A stretch of DNA of 64,000 nucleotides from UMGS1883 sp045636425 (GTDB taxonomy: Bacteria > Bacillota > Clostridia > UMGS1883), in the NCBI GenBank assembly GCA_045636425.1, contig JAZTXM010000019.1, positions 17,597 to 81,596 of the forward strand, in the 5' to 3' direction. The notes beneath the pieces are model-generated. The model did not search any database. It was not told where the DNA came from and was given only the letters and a program-made list of their open reading frames with translations. Shown here piece by piece: positions 52,068 through 60,167 of the stretch. Each line of letters opens with the position of its first letter. Position 1 is the first letter of the stretch. Both the position numbers and the translations under genes were made by a program.

Positions 52068-52886
52068 ATGAATCCAACAGTTAAGAAAGCTTTATTATTC
52101 ACAGCAGGTGCATGGATTATAGGCAAAATGTTCGGTATGGCATGCTTGTTAGGTTTGCTTTTATTGGCCTTAATCTACTTTTTGTGGAAAAAACGTGCCG
52201 TTATAATTACACAGATTGCATCGCAAAGCTATTTTATAAAAGGTGATGCCCAAAAAGGCAAAAAGTTTTATGAAATGGCATATAAAACGGGTGCTATGAG
52301 TTCCGACTGCAAAATAGCATATTCTTCATTTTGTTTGAGAGAAAATAACTTTGAAAAGGGGAGAAGTCTTCTTAACGAAGTAATTGATTCTCATAATACA
52401 TCTGTCGAGGATAAGGCTAACGCAAAGCTTAACCTTTCTGTGCTTATATGGAAAGAGGGAAACCTTGACGAAGCACTGAAAATCCTTGAAGCTGTGCACA
52501 AAGAAAGGCCTGTAACAAACACATTCGGCACATTGGGCGTGCTTTATCTCGAAAAGGTAAAGCAGACCAAAAATTATACCGATGTACTTGATTTTATGCT
52601 CGAGGCATATGATTATAACGACTATGATAAGACTATAGCCGATAATCTCGGTGAGCTTTATCTTATTATGGGCGAATATGAAAAAGCCAAGGAAGTTTAC
52701 AACAAGCTTTTGGAGCAAAACCTCTTTACACCCATGCCGTACTATAATTACGGGCTAGTTCTGAAAGAACTGGGCGATACAGAGGGTGCGAGAGAAAACT
52801 TTGAAAAAGCACTCAACTGCCGATTTACAAGCGTAATCACTGTTACCAGAGAAATGGTGCAGCAAGAGCTTGATGCACTAAATTAA
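52068..52886 (+). CDS. TPR-repeat membrane protein
   Basis: 272 residues: two membrane helices in the first ~40 (ALLFTAGAWIIGKMFGM; LLGLLLLALIYFLW), then about six tetratricopeptide repeats (e.g. NLSVLIWKEGNLDEALKILE; GELYLIMGEYEKAKEVYNKL; YNYGLVLKELGDTEGARENFEKAL). A scaffold on the cytoplasmic face is likely. 15 bases after asnS. Confidence 0.88.
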   Translation: MNPTVKKALLFTAGAWIIGKMFGMACLLGLLLLALIYFLWKKRAVIITQIASQSYFIKGDAQKGKKFYEMAYKTGAMSSDCKIAYSSFCLRENNFEKGRSLLNEVIDSHNTSVEDKANAKLNLSVLIWKEGNLDEALKILEAVHKERPVTNTFGTLGVLYLEKVKQTKNYTDVLDFMLEAYDYNDYDKTIADNLGELYLIMGEYEKAKEVYNKLLEQNLFTPMPYYNYGLVLKELGDTEGARENFEKALNCRFTSVITVTREMVQQELDALN

Positions 52887-52890
52887 CAAT

Positions 52891-52914
52891 CAGCCGGTGC
52901 GTAAGCACCGGCTG
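52891..52914. terminator. strong hairpin after the TPR gene
   Basis: CAGCCGGTGC-GTAA-GCACCGGCTG, perfect 10-bp stem; the T run comes only 9 bases later. Confidence 0.75.
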
Positions 52915-52932
52915 ACAAATATTACTTTTTTC

Positions 52933-52961
52933 TTGACGGGTAATGACTTTTGTGCTATTAT
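52933..52961 (+). promoter_or_regulatory. sigma-A promoter for tadA
   Basis: TTGACG (52933-52938), 17 bases, TATTAT (52956-52961). The predicted start is only about 9 bases before ATG 52977, so the leader is very short. Confidence 0.75.
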
Positions 52962-52976
52962 ATATGAGGTGGCGAA

Positions 52977-53435
52977 ATGGAAAATAAATTTATGAAAATT
53001 GCACTTTCAGAAGCACAAAAGGCAATCTCCGAGGGTGAGATGCCCGTAGGAGCAGTTGTTGTAAAGGACGGCGAGGTTATTGCCACGGGGCATAATATTC
53101 GTAACGAAAAGCACGACCCCACTCTCCATGCAGAAATAGTTGCGATTCGCAAGGCTTGTGAGAGGCTTTGTGACTGGCGTCTTTCGGATTGTGATTTGTA
53201 TGTCACGCTTGAGCCGTGCGTCATGTGCAGCGGTGCGATTATAAATGCCCGTATGCGGAGTGTGTATTTTGGTGCTTATGATCCCGAATACGGCGGTGCA
53301 GGCGGCAGAATAGATTTGTTTTCAAAATCATATTTCGGCAGTAATACCCAAGTTTACGGCGGAATTATGGAGGATGAATGTACTTCTATGCTGAAAAACT
53401 TCTTCGCTTCACTTCGTGAAGGGAAGAAGAATTAA
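52977..53435 (+). CDS. tadA: tRNA-specific adenosine deaminase
   Basis: 152 residues. Zinc motif LHAEIVA and LEPCVMCSGAI, with DWRLSDCDLYVT between. Deaminates A34 to inosine in tRNA-Arg(ACG); it may also serve the tRNA-Leu(AAG) at 26343. Confidence 0.95.
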   Translation: MENKFMKIALSEAQKAISEGEMPVGAVVVKDGEVIATGHNIRNEKHDPTLHAEIVAIRKACERLCDWRLSDCDLYVTLEPCVMCSGAIINARMRSVYFGAYDPEYGGAGGRIDLFSKSYFGSNTQVYGGIMEDECTSMLKNFFASLREGKKN

Positions 53436-53440
53436 ATATG

Positions 53441-53600
53441 GAGAAGTATCGAAGTGGAACCGAGTAGCGACCGCGTCCTGTGGACGATGCAGGGAGCACG
53501 CAAGGGCTGTGCAGTAACACAGTGAAATCGAGCGTGCTTTAGCACACGATGATTGAACTGCTTGTTACAAACGGACATAACGGGGCGCACTCAAAATCAT
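53441..53600 (+). other. tRNA-Ser-like 5' half split by a hairpin-rich insert
   Basis: 53441-53458 (GGAGAAGTATCGAAGTGG) matches the acceptor and D stem of the copy at 53626 (16 of 18), and 53574-53600 matches its D-loop to anticodon part. The ~115 bases between carry hairpins CGTCC-TGT-GGACG, CTGTG … CACAG and GTGCT-TT-AGCAC. So a tRNA copy appears interrupted by a small structured insert. Confidence 0.6.
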
Positions 53601-53625
53601 ATTATAATCCCTAAAACTTAATACG

Positions 53626-53667
53626 GACAGGTATCGAAGTGGTCATAACGGGGCTGACTCGAAATCT
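53626..53667 (+). other. truncated tRNA-Ser(CGA) 5' half
   Basis: Acceptor strand GGACAGG, D arm TATCGAAGTGG…, and anticodon loop CTCGAAA in CTGA-loop-TC; the sequence then diverges right after the anticodon. No variable arm, T arm or acceptor 3' strand follows, so it cannot make a tRNA. 53668-53827 holds only A/T-rich sequence without a gene. Confidence 0.65.
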
Positions 53668-53827
53668 TTTTAGTAATTTTGAACTTGTTGGAACGCTAAT
53701 CCTCGTAAACCCTGTAACAGTGCGGTTTTTAGCGATTGGTACTTACAAAGTAAAAAATCTTTTCTAATGGAATTTCTTATAAAATTAAATATTCGCTTTA
53801 AACTTTGAAAAAAGTTTATATAAATTT

Positions 53828-53919
53828 GGAGATGTACCCAAGTGGTTGAAGGGGTCGGATTCGAAATCCGAAAGGTCGGTCATGCCGGCGCGGGCGTTCA
53901 AATCGTCTCATCTCCGCCA
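53828..53919 (+). tRNA. tRNA-Ser, anticodon CGA
   Basis: 92 bases with encoded CCA. Acceptor GGAGATG / CATCTCC, anticodon stem TCGGA / TCCGA with loop TTCGAAA (CGA), long variable arm GGTCGGTCATGCCGGC, T arm GGGCG-TTCAAAT-CGTCT, discriminator G. Intact, unlike the two partial copies before it. A typical integration site at the left edge of the accessory region. Confidence 0.93.
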
Positions 53920-53957
53920 AAAAAGCGTGATGATTTTAATGTCATCACGCTTTTTAT
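53920..53957 (+). terminator. terminator after tRNA-Ser
   Basis: AAAAAGCGTGATGAT / ATGTCATCACGCTTTTT. Also serves the convergent nuclease gene. Confidence 0.88.
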
Positions 53958-53982
53958 ATTTTCCATCATTTACAGAATTAGA

Positions 53983-54408
53983 TTATCTGATTTGGATTAG
54001 ATTCCCGTATTCATCCACTTCAAAAATTTTTACATCACGAAGAAGATGACCTTTAACTCGGCAATAATACTGAGCCAATGTTTCTCTCTTTCCAGGATAT
54101 GTAGATTTTTTGATACAAATAATTTTTGTTGTATTTACAGGCAAGTAACTCATATAAAAAACAGCTTCATCTAATCCCATCAGTTTTGCACTTGGAACAT
54201 TTCCCGTTGTAGTCCAAGTATAACATTTACATTCAACAACAATACTGTTATCAGCAGAAACACAATCAAACTTATGATCTTTGGGCGGGGTTCCAATAGC
54301 AATAGGTTTTTCCATAATGAAATGAGTATTAAATTTTTTCTCCATACTTTTCAAAACCAATTCTTGAAACGCCTTACCAACTTTCGGATTTTCACTATTA
54401 GTATTCAT
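53983..54408 (-). CDS. PD-(D/E)XK nuclease-fold protein
   Basis: 141 residues; GGAGG 6 bases before ATG 54408. The active-site pattern is Asp in HKFDCVS, then Glu-x-Lys in IVVECKCYTW about 14 residues later, followed by helices. It resembles restriction-enzyme-like nucleases of mobile elements, without a recognisable specificity domain. The partner gene 17 bases upstream has no known family. DNA cleavage is inferred. Confidence 0.65.
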   Translation of the reverse strand: MNTNSENPKVGKAFQELVLKSMEKKFNTHFIMEKPIAIGTPPKDHKFDCVSADNSIVVECKCYTWTTTGNVPSAKLMGLDEAVFYMSYLPVNTTKIICIKKSTYPGKRETLAQYYCRVKGHLLRDVKIFEVDEYGNLIQIR

Positions 54409-54425
54409 ACATTACCTCCGTGTAA

Positions 54426-54758
54426 TTAAATACCCATATCTGCAAATATCCCATACCAATAAACTTGTTGGAACGATTTGTCTGTGGCTTCTTGTGATAC
54501 AGGCTCCCCATTTTTTCTTCTTAGATATAATAACAGCATATCTTCAAATTGCTTCTCTTGAAGTTTTATTGGCTTGTTCACCCTTGAACTTTCAGAATGA
54601 AATTCTGCATCAGTTATATATACATTTCCTTCTTCAGTATGTACGTAAAACCATATACCATCTTTACTTTTCTTAGTTGGAATTGTAATCACATCTCTGG
54701 GGTTGAGTGTGTATTCTTCGACAATTTTTGCCCACGAAATATCTCTTTTTAAGAACAT
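54426..54758 (-). CDS. hypothetical protein paired with the nuclease-fold gene
   Basis: 110 residues, MFLKRDISWAKIVEEYTLNP at the start; GGAGG 7 bases upstream. Beta-rich centre (DGIWFYVHTEEGNVYITDAEF) and helical end (KQFEDMLLLYLRRKNG). No family recognised. Operon partner of the nuclease-fold gene, so it may be a specificity, immunity or regulatory protein; none of these is shown. Confidence 0.65.
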   Translation of the reverse strand: MFLKRDISWAKIVEEYTLNPRDVITIPTKKSKDGIWFYVHTEEGNVYITDAEFHSESSRVNKPIKLQEKQFEDMLLLYLRRKNGEPVSQEATDKSFQQVYWYGIFADMGI

Positions 54759-54789
54759 TTGTAAAACCTCCGTTTAATTTATATAAAAA

Positions 54790-54820
54790 ATTATATCATT
54801 GACTTTATTCAAAAGTCAAT
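54790..54820 (-). promoter_or_regulatory. promoter with overlapping inverted repeat for the nuclease pair
   Basis: Minus strand: TTGACT (54819-54814), 18 bases, TATAAT (54795-54790). ATTGACTTT (54798-54806) and AAAGTCAAT (54812-54820) form a 9-bp inverted repeat over the -35 and spacer, an operator-like placement. Confidence 0.65.
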
Positions 54821-54896
54821 CCGTAAGGTGTGTTGTTCTTTTTGTAGTGTGATGATTGGTGTGATAAGTATTGTGCTTGTTTTTGTTGTTCACACG

Positions 54897-55041
54897 CCCT
54901 TTAACAGCCGTCTTATTTGCGTTTTAATGTCTTGGGTGGTGTAACTACCCTATCCAAGAGAGTTTGGTCTTACAGTCCCTTTAACAGCCTGGGAGATTTG
55001 GCCTAAAAATCGATTTAAAGAGTGAGGGCGTACCCTTTAAC
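54897..55041. repeat. three copies of a short CCCTTTAAC motif in a 308-bp gene-free stretch
   Basis: CCCTTTAACAGCC at 54897-54909 and again at 54977-54989; a shorter CCCTTTAAC at 55033-55041 inside a hairpin. No ORF, RNA gene or promoter was recognised in 54825-55020. Confidence 0.5.
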
Positions 55042-55051
55042 GAGTACGCCC
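55026..55051 (-). terminator. hairpin after the InlB-repeat gene
   Basis: GGGCGTAC / GTACGCCC around a 10-base loop; it lacks a clear T run, so termination is uncertain. Confidence 0.55.
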
Positions 55052-55066
55052 TTGAATATCTTGATT

Positions 55067-55612
55067 TTATTTCACTGTGCCGACCATTTTATTTATATCG
55101 CCATCTGAGTCTACCACGATGGTTTGGGTTTTGCTTGGAGCCACATATCCGAAGCCCTCGATGTAAGATTTATTTTTTTCTTCTATGATTTCATTTCGTG
55201 TTTTTGTTTCCTCATCTGTGAGGTAGCAAGTATCTTTTGCCATAATTTCGTCATTTAGATTTATAGGTTCTTCCGGATTCTTTTCCCATTTCGCATAAAG
55301 TACATCAGGCTTTGTGAATTTAAATGTCGTTACATGATTCTGCTTTGTTCGAGGGTCGGTGAACCATCCGGCGAATGTGTAGCCATATTTTGTAGGGATG
55401 TAGCTTTCAAGGCTGATGCTCTCGCCGTATCTTTTGGTTATAGGCCTGATAAAGCTTCCGCCATCCGATGCGAAGGTTAAAGTTACATTTCCGAAGAACC
55501 CGATTTCGCTATCGTATATTAGTTCATTCCGATGCCATTGCCGAGGTGCCGCTGATGCTATTTGTGTCAGCAACATTGTTGTAGCAAGTGCCGTACATAT
55601 TATCTTTTTCAT
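55067..55612 (-). CDS. secreted protein with one InlB B-repeat
   Basis: 181 residues from ATG 55612 (GGAG 8 bases upstream). Signal peptide MKKIICTALATTMLLTQIASA. The InlB/Listeria-Bacteroides repeat spans about 45-105 (GGSFIRPITKRYGESISL; GYTFAGWFTDPRTKQ; VLYAKWEKN). The last 70 residues are charged and of unknown fold. The same repeat type occurs in the large SLH protein at 56275. No anchor is visible. Confidence 0.75.
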   Translation of the reverse strand: MKKIICTALATTMLLTQIASAAPRQWHRNELIYDSEIGFFGNVTLTFASDGGSFIRPITKRYGESISLESYIPTKYGYTFAGWFTDPRTKQNHVTTFKFTKPDVLYAKWEKNPEEPINLNDEIMAKDTCYLTDEETKTRNEIIEEKNKSYIEGFGYVAPSKTQTIVVDSDGDINKMVGTVK

Positions 55613-55626
55613 AAGTTCGGCTCCTT

Positions 55627-55911
55627 TCATTCATCATATATGTCATCGTCATTTTCAAAGCAAGCCATAACAAATCTCGCTCCGAGCTTGAATCCTTTTA
55701 TAAAGGTTTGGCATTCTGTGGTTTGTATCATTTCATCGTAGCAAGCTTTGTATTTTTCAAGCAATTCTTTTTCTTGCTCGTTTAAGGATTCAAGAAGCTT
55801 TTCTTCATTCTTAGTCAGCATCCTGAATGCCTTATCGAATCTCCTTTGCCTTTGGAATGGTCTTTCTGCCGGATTGATATTACCATACCAAAATTCTTCA
55901 AGTATTTGCAT
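55627..55911 (-). CDS. DUF6809-like small protein
   Basis: 94 residues, MQILEEFWYGNINPAERPFQ, then a long helix with KNEEKLLESLNEQEKELLEKY and FIKGFKLGARFVMACFE. Matches my memory of DUF6809, small helical proteins of Firmicutes mobile elements. Function unknown. ATG 55911 overlaps the upstream stop (TAATG). Confidence 0.7.
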   Translation of the reverse strand: MQILEEFWYGNINPAERPFQRQRRFDKAFRMLTKNEEKLLESLNEQEKELLEKYKACYDEMIQTTECQTFIKGFKLGARFVMACFENDDDIYDE

Positions 55912-56153
55912 TATTTTCCCTCCTCACATAGAAAGGGCGGCTCTAATTCCGGTATTTCCGAAATCGAGTCGCCCTCTTCAATCATTTTCTTTGCTGTCAG
56001 CAGTGCGTGCTTGACATAAATCATATTTAGTTGTTCTCGTATAGTTTTAGCATCAATCTTCTGTTCAGCCATTTTGAATACTTCTACAAACACAGCACTT
56101 TCAATTCCGTATTTGTCGCCGTACATAATTTCTTCCAATGTGTACCTAGCCAT
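55911..56153 (-). CDS. hypothetical protein with MARYTLEEIMYGDKYG start
   Basis: 80 residues from ATG 56153. Mostly helical, with the end EGDSISEIPELEPPFLCEE. AAGGGGG lies 9 bases upstream. No family recognised; coupled to the DUF6809-like gene. Its start region is covered by a strong inverted repeat. Confidence 0.65.
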   Translation of the reverse strand: MARYTLEEIMYGDKYGIESAVFVEVFKMAEQKIDAKTIREQLNMIYVKHALLTAKKMIEEGDSISEIPELEPPFLCEEGK

Positions 56154-56205
56154 TTGTGTCACCCCCTTGTGACACAAACATATCACGAAAGGGAGAGGAA
56201 GTCAA
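56153..56205 (-). promoter_or_regulatory. promoter and operator-like inverted repeat for the small-gene operon
   Basis: Minus strand: TTGACT (56205-56200), 17 bases, TATGTT (56182-56177). TTTGTGTCAC (56153-56162) and GTGACACAAA (56169-56178) form a 10-bp inverted repeat from the -10 box to the start codon. Confidence 0.65.
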
Positions 56206-56230
56206 CGAAGGAATATAATATTTAAAATAC

Positions 56231-56259
56231 AATAGAAGCCATCAAAGATGACTTCTATT
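56231..56259 (-). terminator. terminator of the TetR-ligase-SLH operon
   Basis: ATAGAAGTCATC / GATGGCTTCTAT on the minus strand, then TGTATTTT. Confidence 0.8.
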
Positions 56260-56274
56260 ATGAGAATTATTATT

Positions 56275-59200
56275 TTATTTGAACATATTGTAGAAGATTT
56301 GTGCAAGTTCTGCTCTTGTAGCGGTACCCTGTGGATCAAACATATTATTATCCTTACCATTTACGATGCCGTTCTTCGCTGCGTATGTTACTGCTGCCTT
56401 AGCCCATTCTGAAACGGTATCGCTATCTATAAATGTTAATTCAGCGGTTTCCTCAGTTACTTTGCCGGTTGCTTTTAGGTAATTGTAAATTAAAGCAACC
56501 ATTTCTTCTCTTGTGATTTCTTTTTCCGGAGCGAACTTGTTATCACCGATTCCGTTTGAAATTCCAAGTTGTTTTGCTGCTGCAAGGTAACCTGTGTACC
56601 ATGTATTACCACAATCAGCGAAATTATCTCCTGTCATTTCTTCTATTTCATAAGCTCTGCAAAGCATTGTTATAAACTGTGCCCTTGTAACCTTACCTTG
56701 TGGAGCGTACTCTGTTTCTGAAACGCCTTTTGTTATGCCCTTCTTTAATACAAACATAACTGCATCATAGAACCAATCACCTTCGTTAACATCAACAAAT
56801 GGATTCTTAAATTCGCCCTCAATCCACTTTGCATAAAGTGTAAACGACTTTGTTACTTTTTGAGAGAAATCGTATTTCTTAGTTAGTTCCTTATCTGTAT
56901 ACCAACCATCAAATGTGAAACCATTTTTTGTTGGAGCAGCAGGTTCGGCAAGTGATTTGCCATTTTCAACTTTTACATCATCAACTTTGCTTCCGCCGTT
57001 GGTCTCAAACTTGATAGTAAAACTTGATGCAACTCCGCCACCGCTTCCGCCTGGACCAGGTCTGTTTGGTGTAGGTGTGGGTGTTACAGGTGCAAGATTT
57101 GTTTCACACTTATCGCAAAGGTTATCGCTGTTTGTATCAATATGGTCTACCTTTGTAATTGCAGCCTTAAGCTGATTTGCAATGTAGTTATGTCCGTTTT
57201 CTGTTACCACAGTAGCACCATCATCGATCATATCGTCTAGGTCTACCAGCGCATAACCAAATGACAATAAATCACTTGTATCTATCATGATTGTATCATC
57301 ATATCCATTAATTTCAGTTTCATTGGCTTTGACAAAAATTACATTTTTGCTTGATGCAGCATAAATTGTGTTGTATACATTGGTTGCTTCAATAAAGTAA
57401 TCAACATATTTGCCAAGGTCAAAAATCTGTCCATCAACATTTACCTTTAACCCTTTAACTGGATTATGAAGACCAACAACTGCAACTAGTGCATCAGGAT
57501 TAATTGCTTTTATTGCTTCAACGGACTTAATGTTGTTAACAAGATAAGCAACTGTATTAAATATAAGTTCTTCGACAAGCGGTTCAATTGTATCGACTAA
57601 AGCAGGGTCTATGCTGCAATTCACGATATCATAAGCTGTTGATAAAATTGCATCAATAGTTTCATCCGCTTTTTCACCTTCTTCAACTACTTTTGTTGCC
57701 CAATCAGTAGGAAGTTTTGCTAAAATCCTATCTTTAATTTCAGCTACCTTAACACCTGCCTCATTCAAAGCGGCTGTTCCGTCTGTTGCATATTCACCTT
57801 TCAAGGCTGCAATTATTGTTGCTTTGATTTCTTCAGCTTTTGCAGCATCTACATCTAAAAGTGCCGCCCAATCATCAGCAGTAACATCAACGCGGTCAAC
57901 TAAAGGAAGAACTATATTTTTTGCATCTGTTTGATATGTAACAATTGTTGCATTTTGTAAGTCTGCTTTAGCAGTATCACTTAGATTATTGATATAATCA
58001 ACAGCATCCGCAATAGGTGTGGCGTCTGTGAAGTAATGAGTTGATGCATCAGTTGCATCAATATAATCTCCAAAATTGTAACTGTATTCATATTCCTCGT
58101 TACCGCTTGTGTTTGTTCCAGTAAATGCAACATAGTGGTTTGTTCCGCAGGCTACATAATCTGCAGTTGCAGCAGAAACAAGAGCTTCTTCATATTTGGA
58201 AACAATTTCATCTATAACATTTCCAATATAAGCTTCAGGATTAGCAATTATATTCTTAATTTCTGCTATAACCTCTTGAATTTCTTCGCTGTTTGCAATA
58301 TACTCTTCAAGTTCTTCAAGAGTTTCCTCATAGTTTCTAATAGCGGTTATAACTTCTTCACCAGAAGGAAGCTCTTCGCCAGTTTCAACTTCAAGAATAG
58401 CAAGAAGTTTGTCTGTTTCAGCAACTAACTTTTGACTAAGGTCTGAATCAGGATTTTCAAGGTCAGCTACAACATCATTAACTAATGCTTCAATTTCTGC
58501 AATATAACCTTCGTCTTCAAGATAGGCATAAACTCTTTCCCAAGCATTAGGACCATATTCTTCTATAAGCTCATTGATTTCACAAATTAAAATATCAATC
58601 TCGTCAGCTATAACATCTTTACCTTTTGTGTCATTTTCTATTGCATCAACAATAGCATCAAAAATTTCAATATGACCCACGGCACTTGGATGGGAGAAGA
58701 AACTGTTGCCAATACCTGTATAAATAGCATATGCAGCTACTGTTTTAGCTAAATCAACATCAACACCAGGCACATTGAATAAATCGTCTGAATTAAATTC
58801 ATATGTACTTGGCTCACCTGACATTATTGCTGTAACTTCTGCATCAAGAGCTTCCGTAATTTCACCAATAATATTATCAAACAAGCCATTTTCTACAGCA
58901 CCTGTATTTGCTGCATCAAAACCTGAGAAGTCAAGAGTTTTAATGTTTAAGCCTGCTTGCATAATCTTTGCAGTAGTATTATAAGCAGCCTCTAAAAGTC
59001 TTTCGCTATATGTGCCCCATGCAGGGTTGCTTGAAAATGCATCTGCAACACGAGCACTTATATATAAGTCATTATCAAGAAGATTGAAACAATCTTTAAC
59101 ATTGCTATCTAATGCTGATTCGCCATCCCATGCTACTAATTGGTCAGCAAAGAAATCAACATGACCATCTTTACGAACATCAACATATGTGTACCTGTCA

Positions 59201-60126
59201 GCATATGGTGAAATTCCTGCTGTATATAGGTTTGCTGCATTAACAAGTACTCCGATTAAATCACCAAAAGGAATTGCTTCTTCTAAACCAGGAAGAACTA
59301 CTTCATAACCATCCATAAGGTTTTGAATGCTCACTACAGCAACATTGACATCAGGATTCAATTCGTAAATTTTCTCCATAACTACATCAAAGTTATAGCA
59401 GTAACCAACCAAGGCATAAGTTAGAATTTCTACTATTTCTTCTGTTGCAGCATTTACATTTACATCGTATTCTGACAATAAATCCAATACATAGTCTTTA
59501 GCATCTTCATACATATCTCCAATTTCAGGGTCTATGTCATATACGCTTATTGAATTGTTAACGCCATTCATAATGTATCTTGAAAGAAATACACCAAAAT
59601 TGTTAGCACCGATATCTACAGTAACTAAATCTGCATCAGCAATTTTTGTCTGATAATCTGCACGTAAAGCATTAAGACCACCAGGAAGGGCATTGTTAAA
59701 CCAATTCTGACCATCCGTGAAACGCCATTCAGTATATTCATCGCCGTCATATGTGTTATCTAAAAGAACACGAAGTTCTTCTACACGCATAGAGCTAATA
59801 GCAAGCTGGTGGTGATTTACAGTATCGCCTTCGCTTGCAAGATAATCTGCGATAAGAGATGGATAACTTTCCGCAGGATGTCTGTCATATCCGTATACAT
59901 TTCCGGACATTTTTACGGCTGTTTTATTAGCAAGTGGTTCAGCATTTACTTCTGCGATTGCTTCGGCAGTAAAATAACCGTCTAAACCATAGCCGTTTAC
60001 ATTGGATGCACCAAGGGACACATAGTTAATGGTTTCACCAGATGCAAATACACCCATAGGCACTATGCTTAATAGCATACAAAGTACCAAAAGACAGGAT
60101 GTAAACTTTTTGATTGTTTTGAACAT
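56275..60126 (-). CDS. large SLH-anchored SGNH-hydrolase surface protein
   Basis: 1283 residues; AAAGGAGG 7 bases before ATG. Signal peptide to about 28 (…VPMGVFASGE). The first SGNH/GDSL-type module (about 31-510) has nucleophile block LGASNVNGYG, block III DIGANNFG and block V SHPSAVGH. A helical, acidic stalk follows (about 515-690). A second module repeats the fold (NPDALVAVVGLHNPVKG; ENGHNYIANQL) but lacks the Ser block. Then a Pro/Gly linker, an InlB B-repeat (about 1045-1110), and three SLH domains to the end. A secreted esterase/lipase held on the cell wall is inferred; the substrate is unknown. Third gene of the TetR operon. Confidence 0.85.
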   Translation of the reverse strand: MFKTIKKFTSCLLVLCMLLSIVPMGVFASGETINYVSLGASNVNGYGLDGYFTAEAIAEVNAEPLANKTAVKMSGNVYGYDRHPAESYPSLIADYLASEGDTVNHHQLAISSMRVEELRVLLDNTYDGDEYTEWRFTDGQNWFNNALPGGLNALRADYQTKIADADLVTVDIGANNFGVFLSRYIMNGVNNSISVYDIDPEIGDMYEDAKDYVLDLLSEYDVNVNAATEEIVEILTYALVGYCYNFDVVMEKIYELNPDVNVAVVSIQNLMDGYEVVLPGLEEAIPFGDLIGVLVNAANLYTAGISPYADRYTYVDVRKDGHVDFFADQLVAWDGESALDSNVKDCFNLLDNDLYISARVADAFSSNPAWGTYSERLLEAAYNTTAKIMQAGLNIKTLDFSGFDAANTGAVENGLFDNIIGEITEALDAEVTAIMSGEPSTYEFNSDDLFNVPGVDVDLAKTVAAYAIYTGIGNSFFSHPSAVGHIEIFDAIVDAIENDTKGKDVIADEIDILICEINELIEEYGPNAWERVYAYLEDEGYIAEIEALVNDVVADLENPDSDLSQKLVAETDKLLAILEVETGEELPSGEEVITAIRNYEETLEELEEYIANSEEIQEVIAEIKNIIANPEAYIGNVIDEIVSKYEEALVSAATADYVACGTNHYVAFTGTNTSGNEEYEYSYNFGDYIDATDASTHYFTDATPIADAVDYINNLSDTAKADLQNATIVTYQTDAKNIVLPLVDRVDVTADDWAALLDVDAAKAEEIKATIIAALKGEYATDGTAALNEAGVKVAEIKDRILAKLPTDWATKVVEEGEKADETIDAILSTAYDIVNCSIDPALVDTIEPLVEELIFNTVAYLVNNIKSVEAIKAINPDALVAVVGLHNPVKGLKVNVDGQIFDLGKYVDYFIEATNVYNTIYAASSKNVIFVKANETEINGYDDTIMIDTSDLLSFGYALVDLDDMIDDGATVVTENGHNYIANQLKAAITKVDHIDTNSDNLCDKCETNLAPVTPTPTPNRPGPGGSGGGVASSFTIKFETNGGSKVDDVKVENGKSLAEPAAPTKNGFTFDGWYTDKELTKKYDFSQKVTKSFTLYAKWIEGEFKNPFVDVNEGDWFYDAVMFVLKKGITKGVSETEYAPQGKVTRAQFITMLCRAYEIEEMTGDNFADCGNTWYTGYLAAAKQLGISNGIGDNKFAPEKEITREEMVALIYNYLKATGKVTEETAELTFIDSDTVSEWAKAAVTYAAKNGIVNGKDNNMFDPQGTATRAELAQIFYNMFK

Positions 60127-60167
60127 ATTTGTTCCTCCTTTAAAATAATATTAAATTTTTATTTTAA

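Noticed and set aside
53436..53827. A functional tRNA or small RNA gene other than tRNA-Ser
   Set aside because: The tRNA-like copies lack T arm and acceptor 3' strand, and no promoter or terminator frames the rest.
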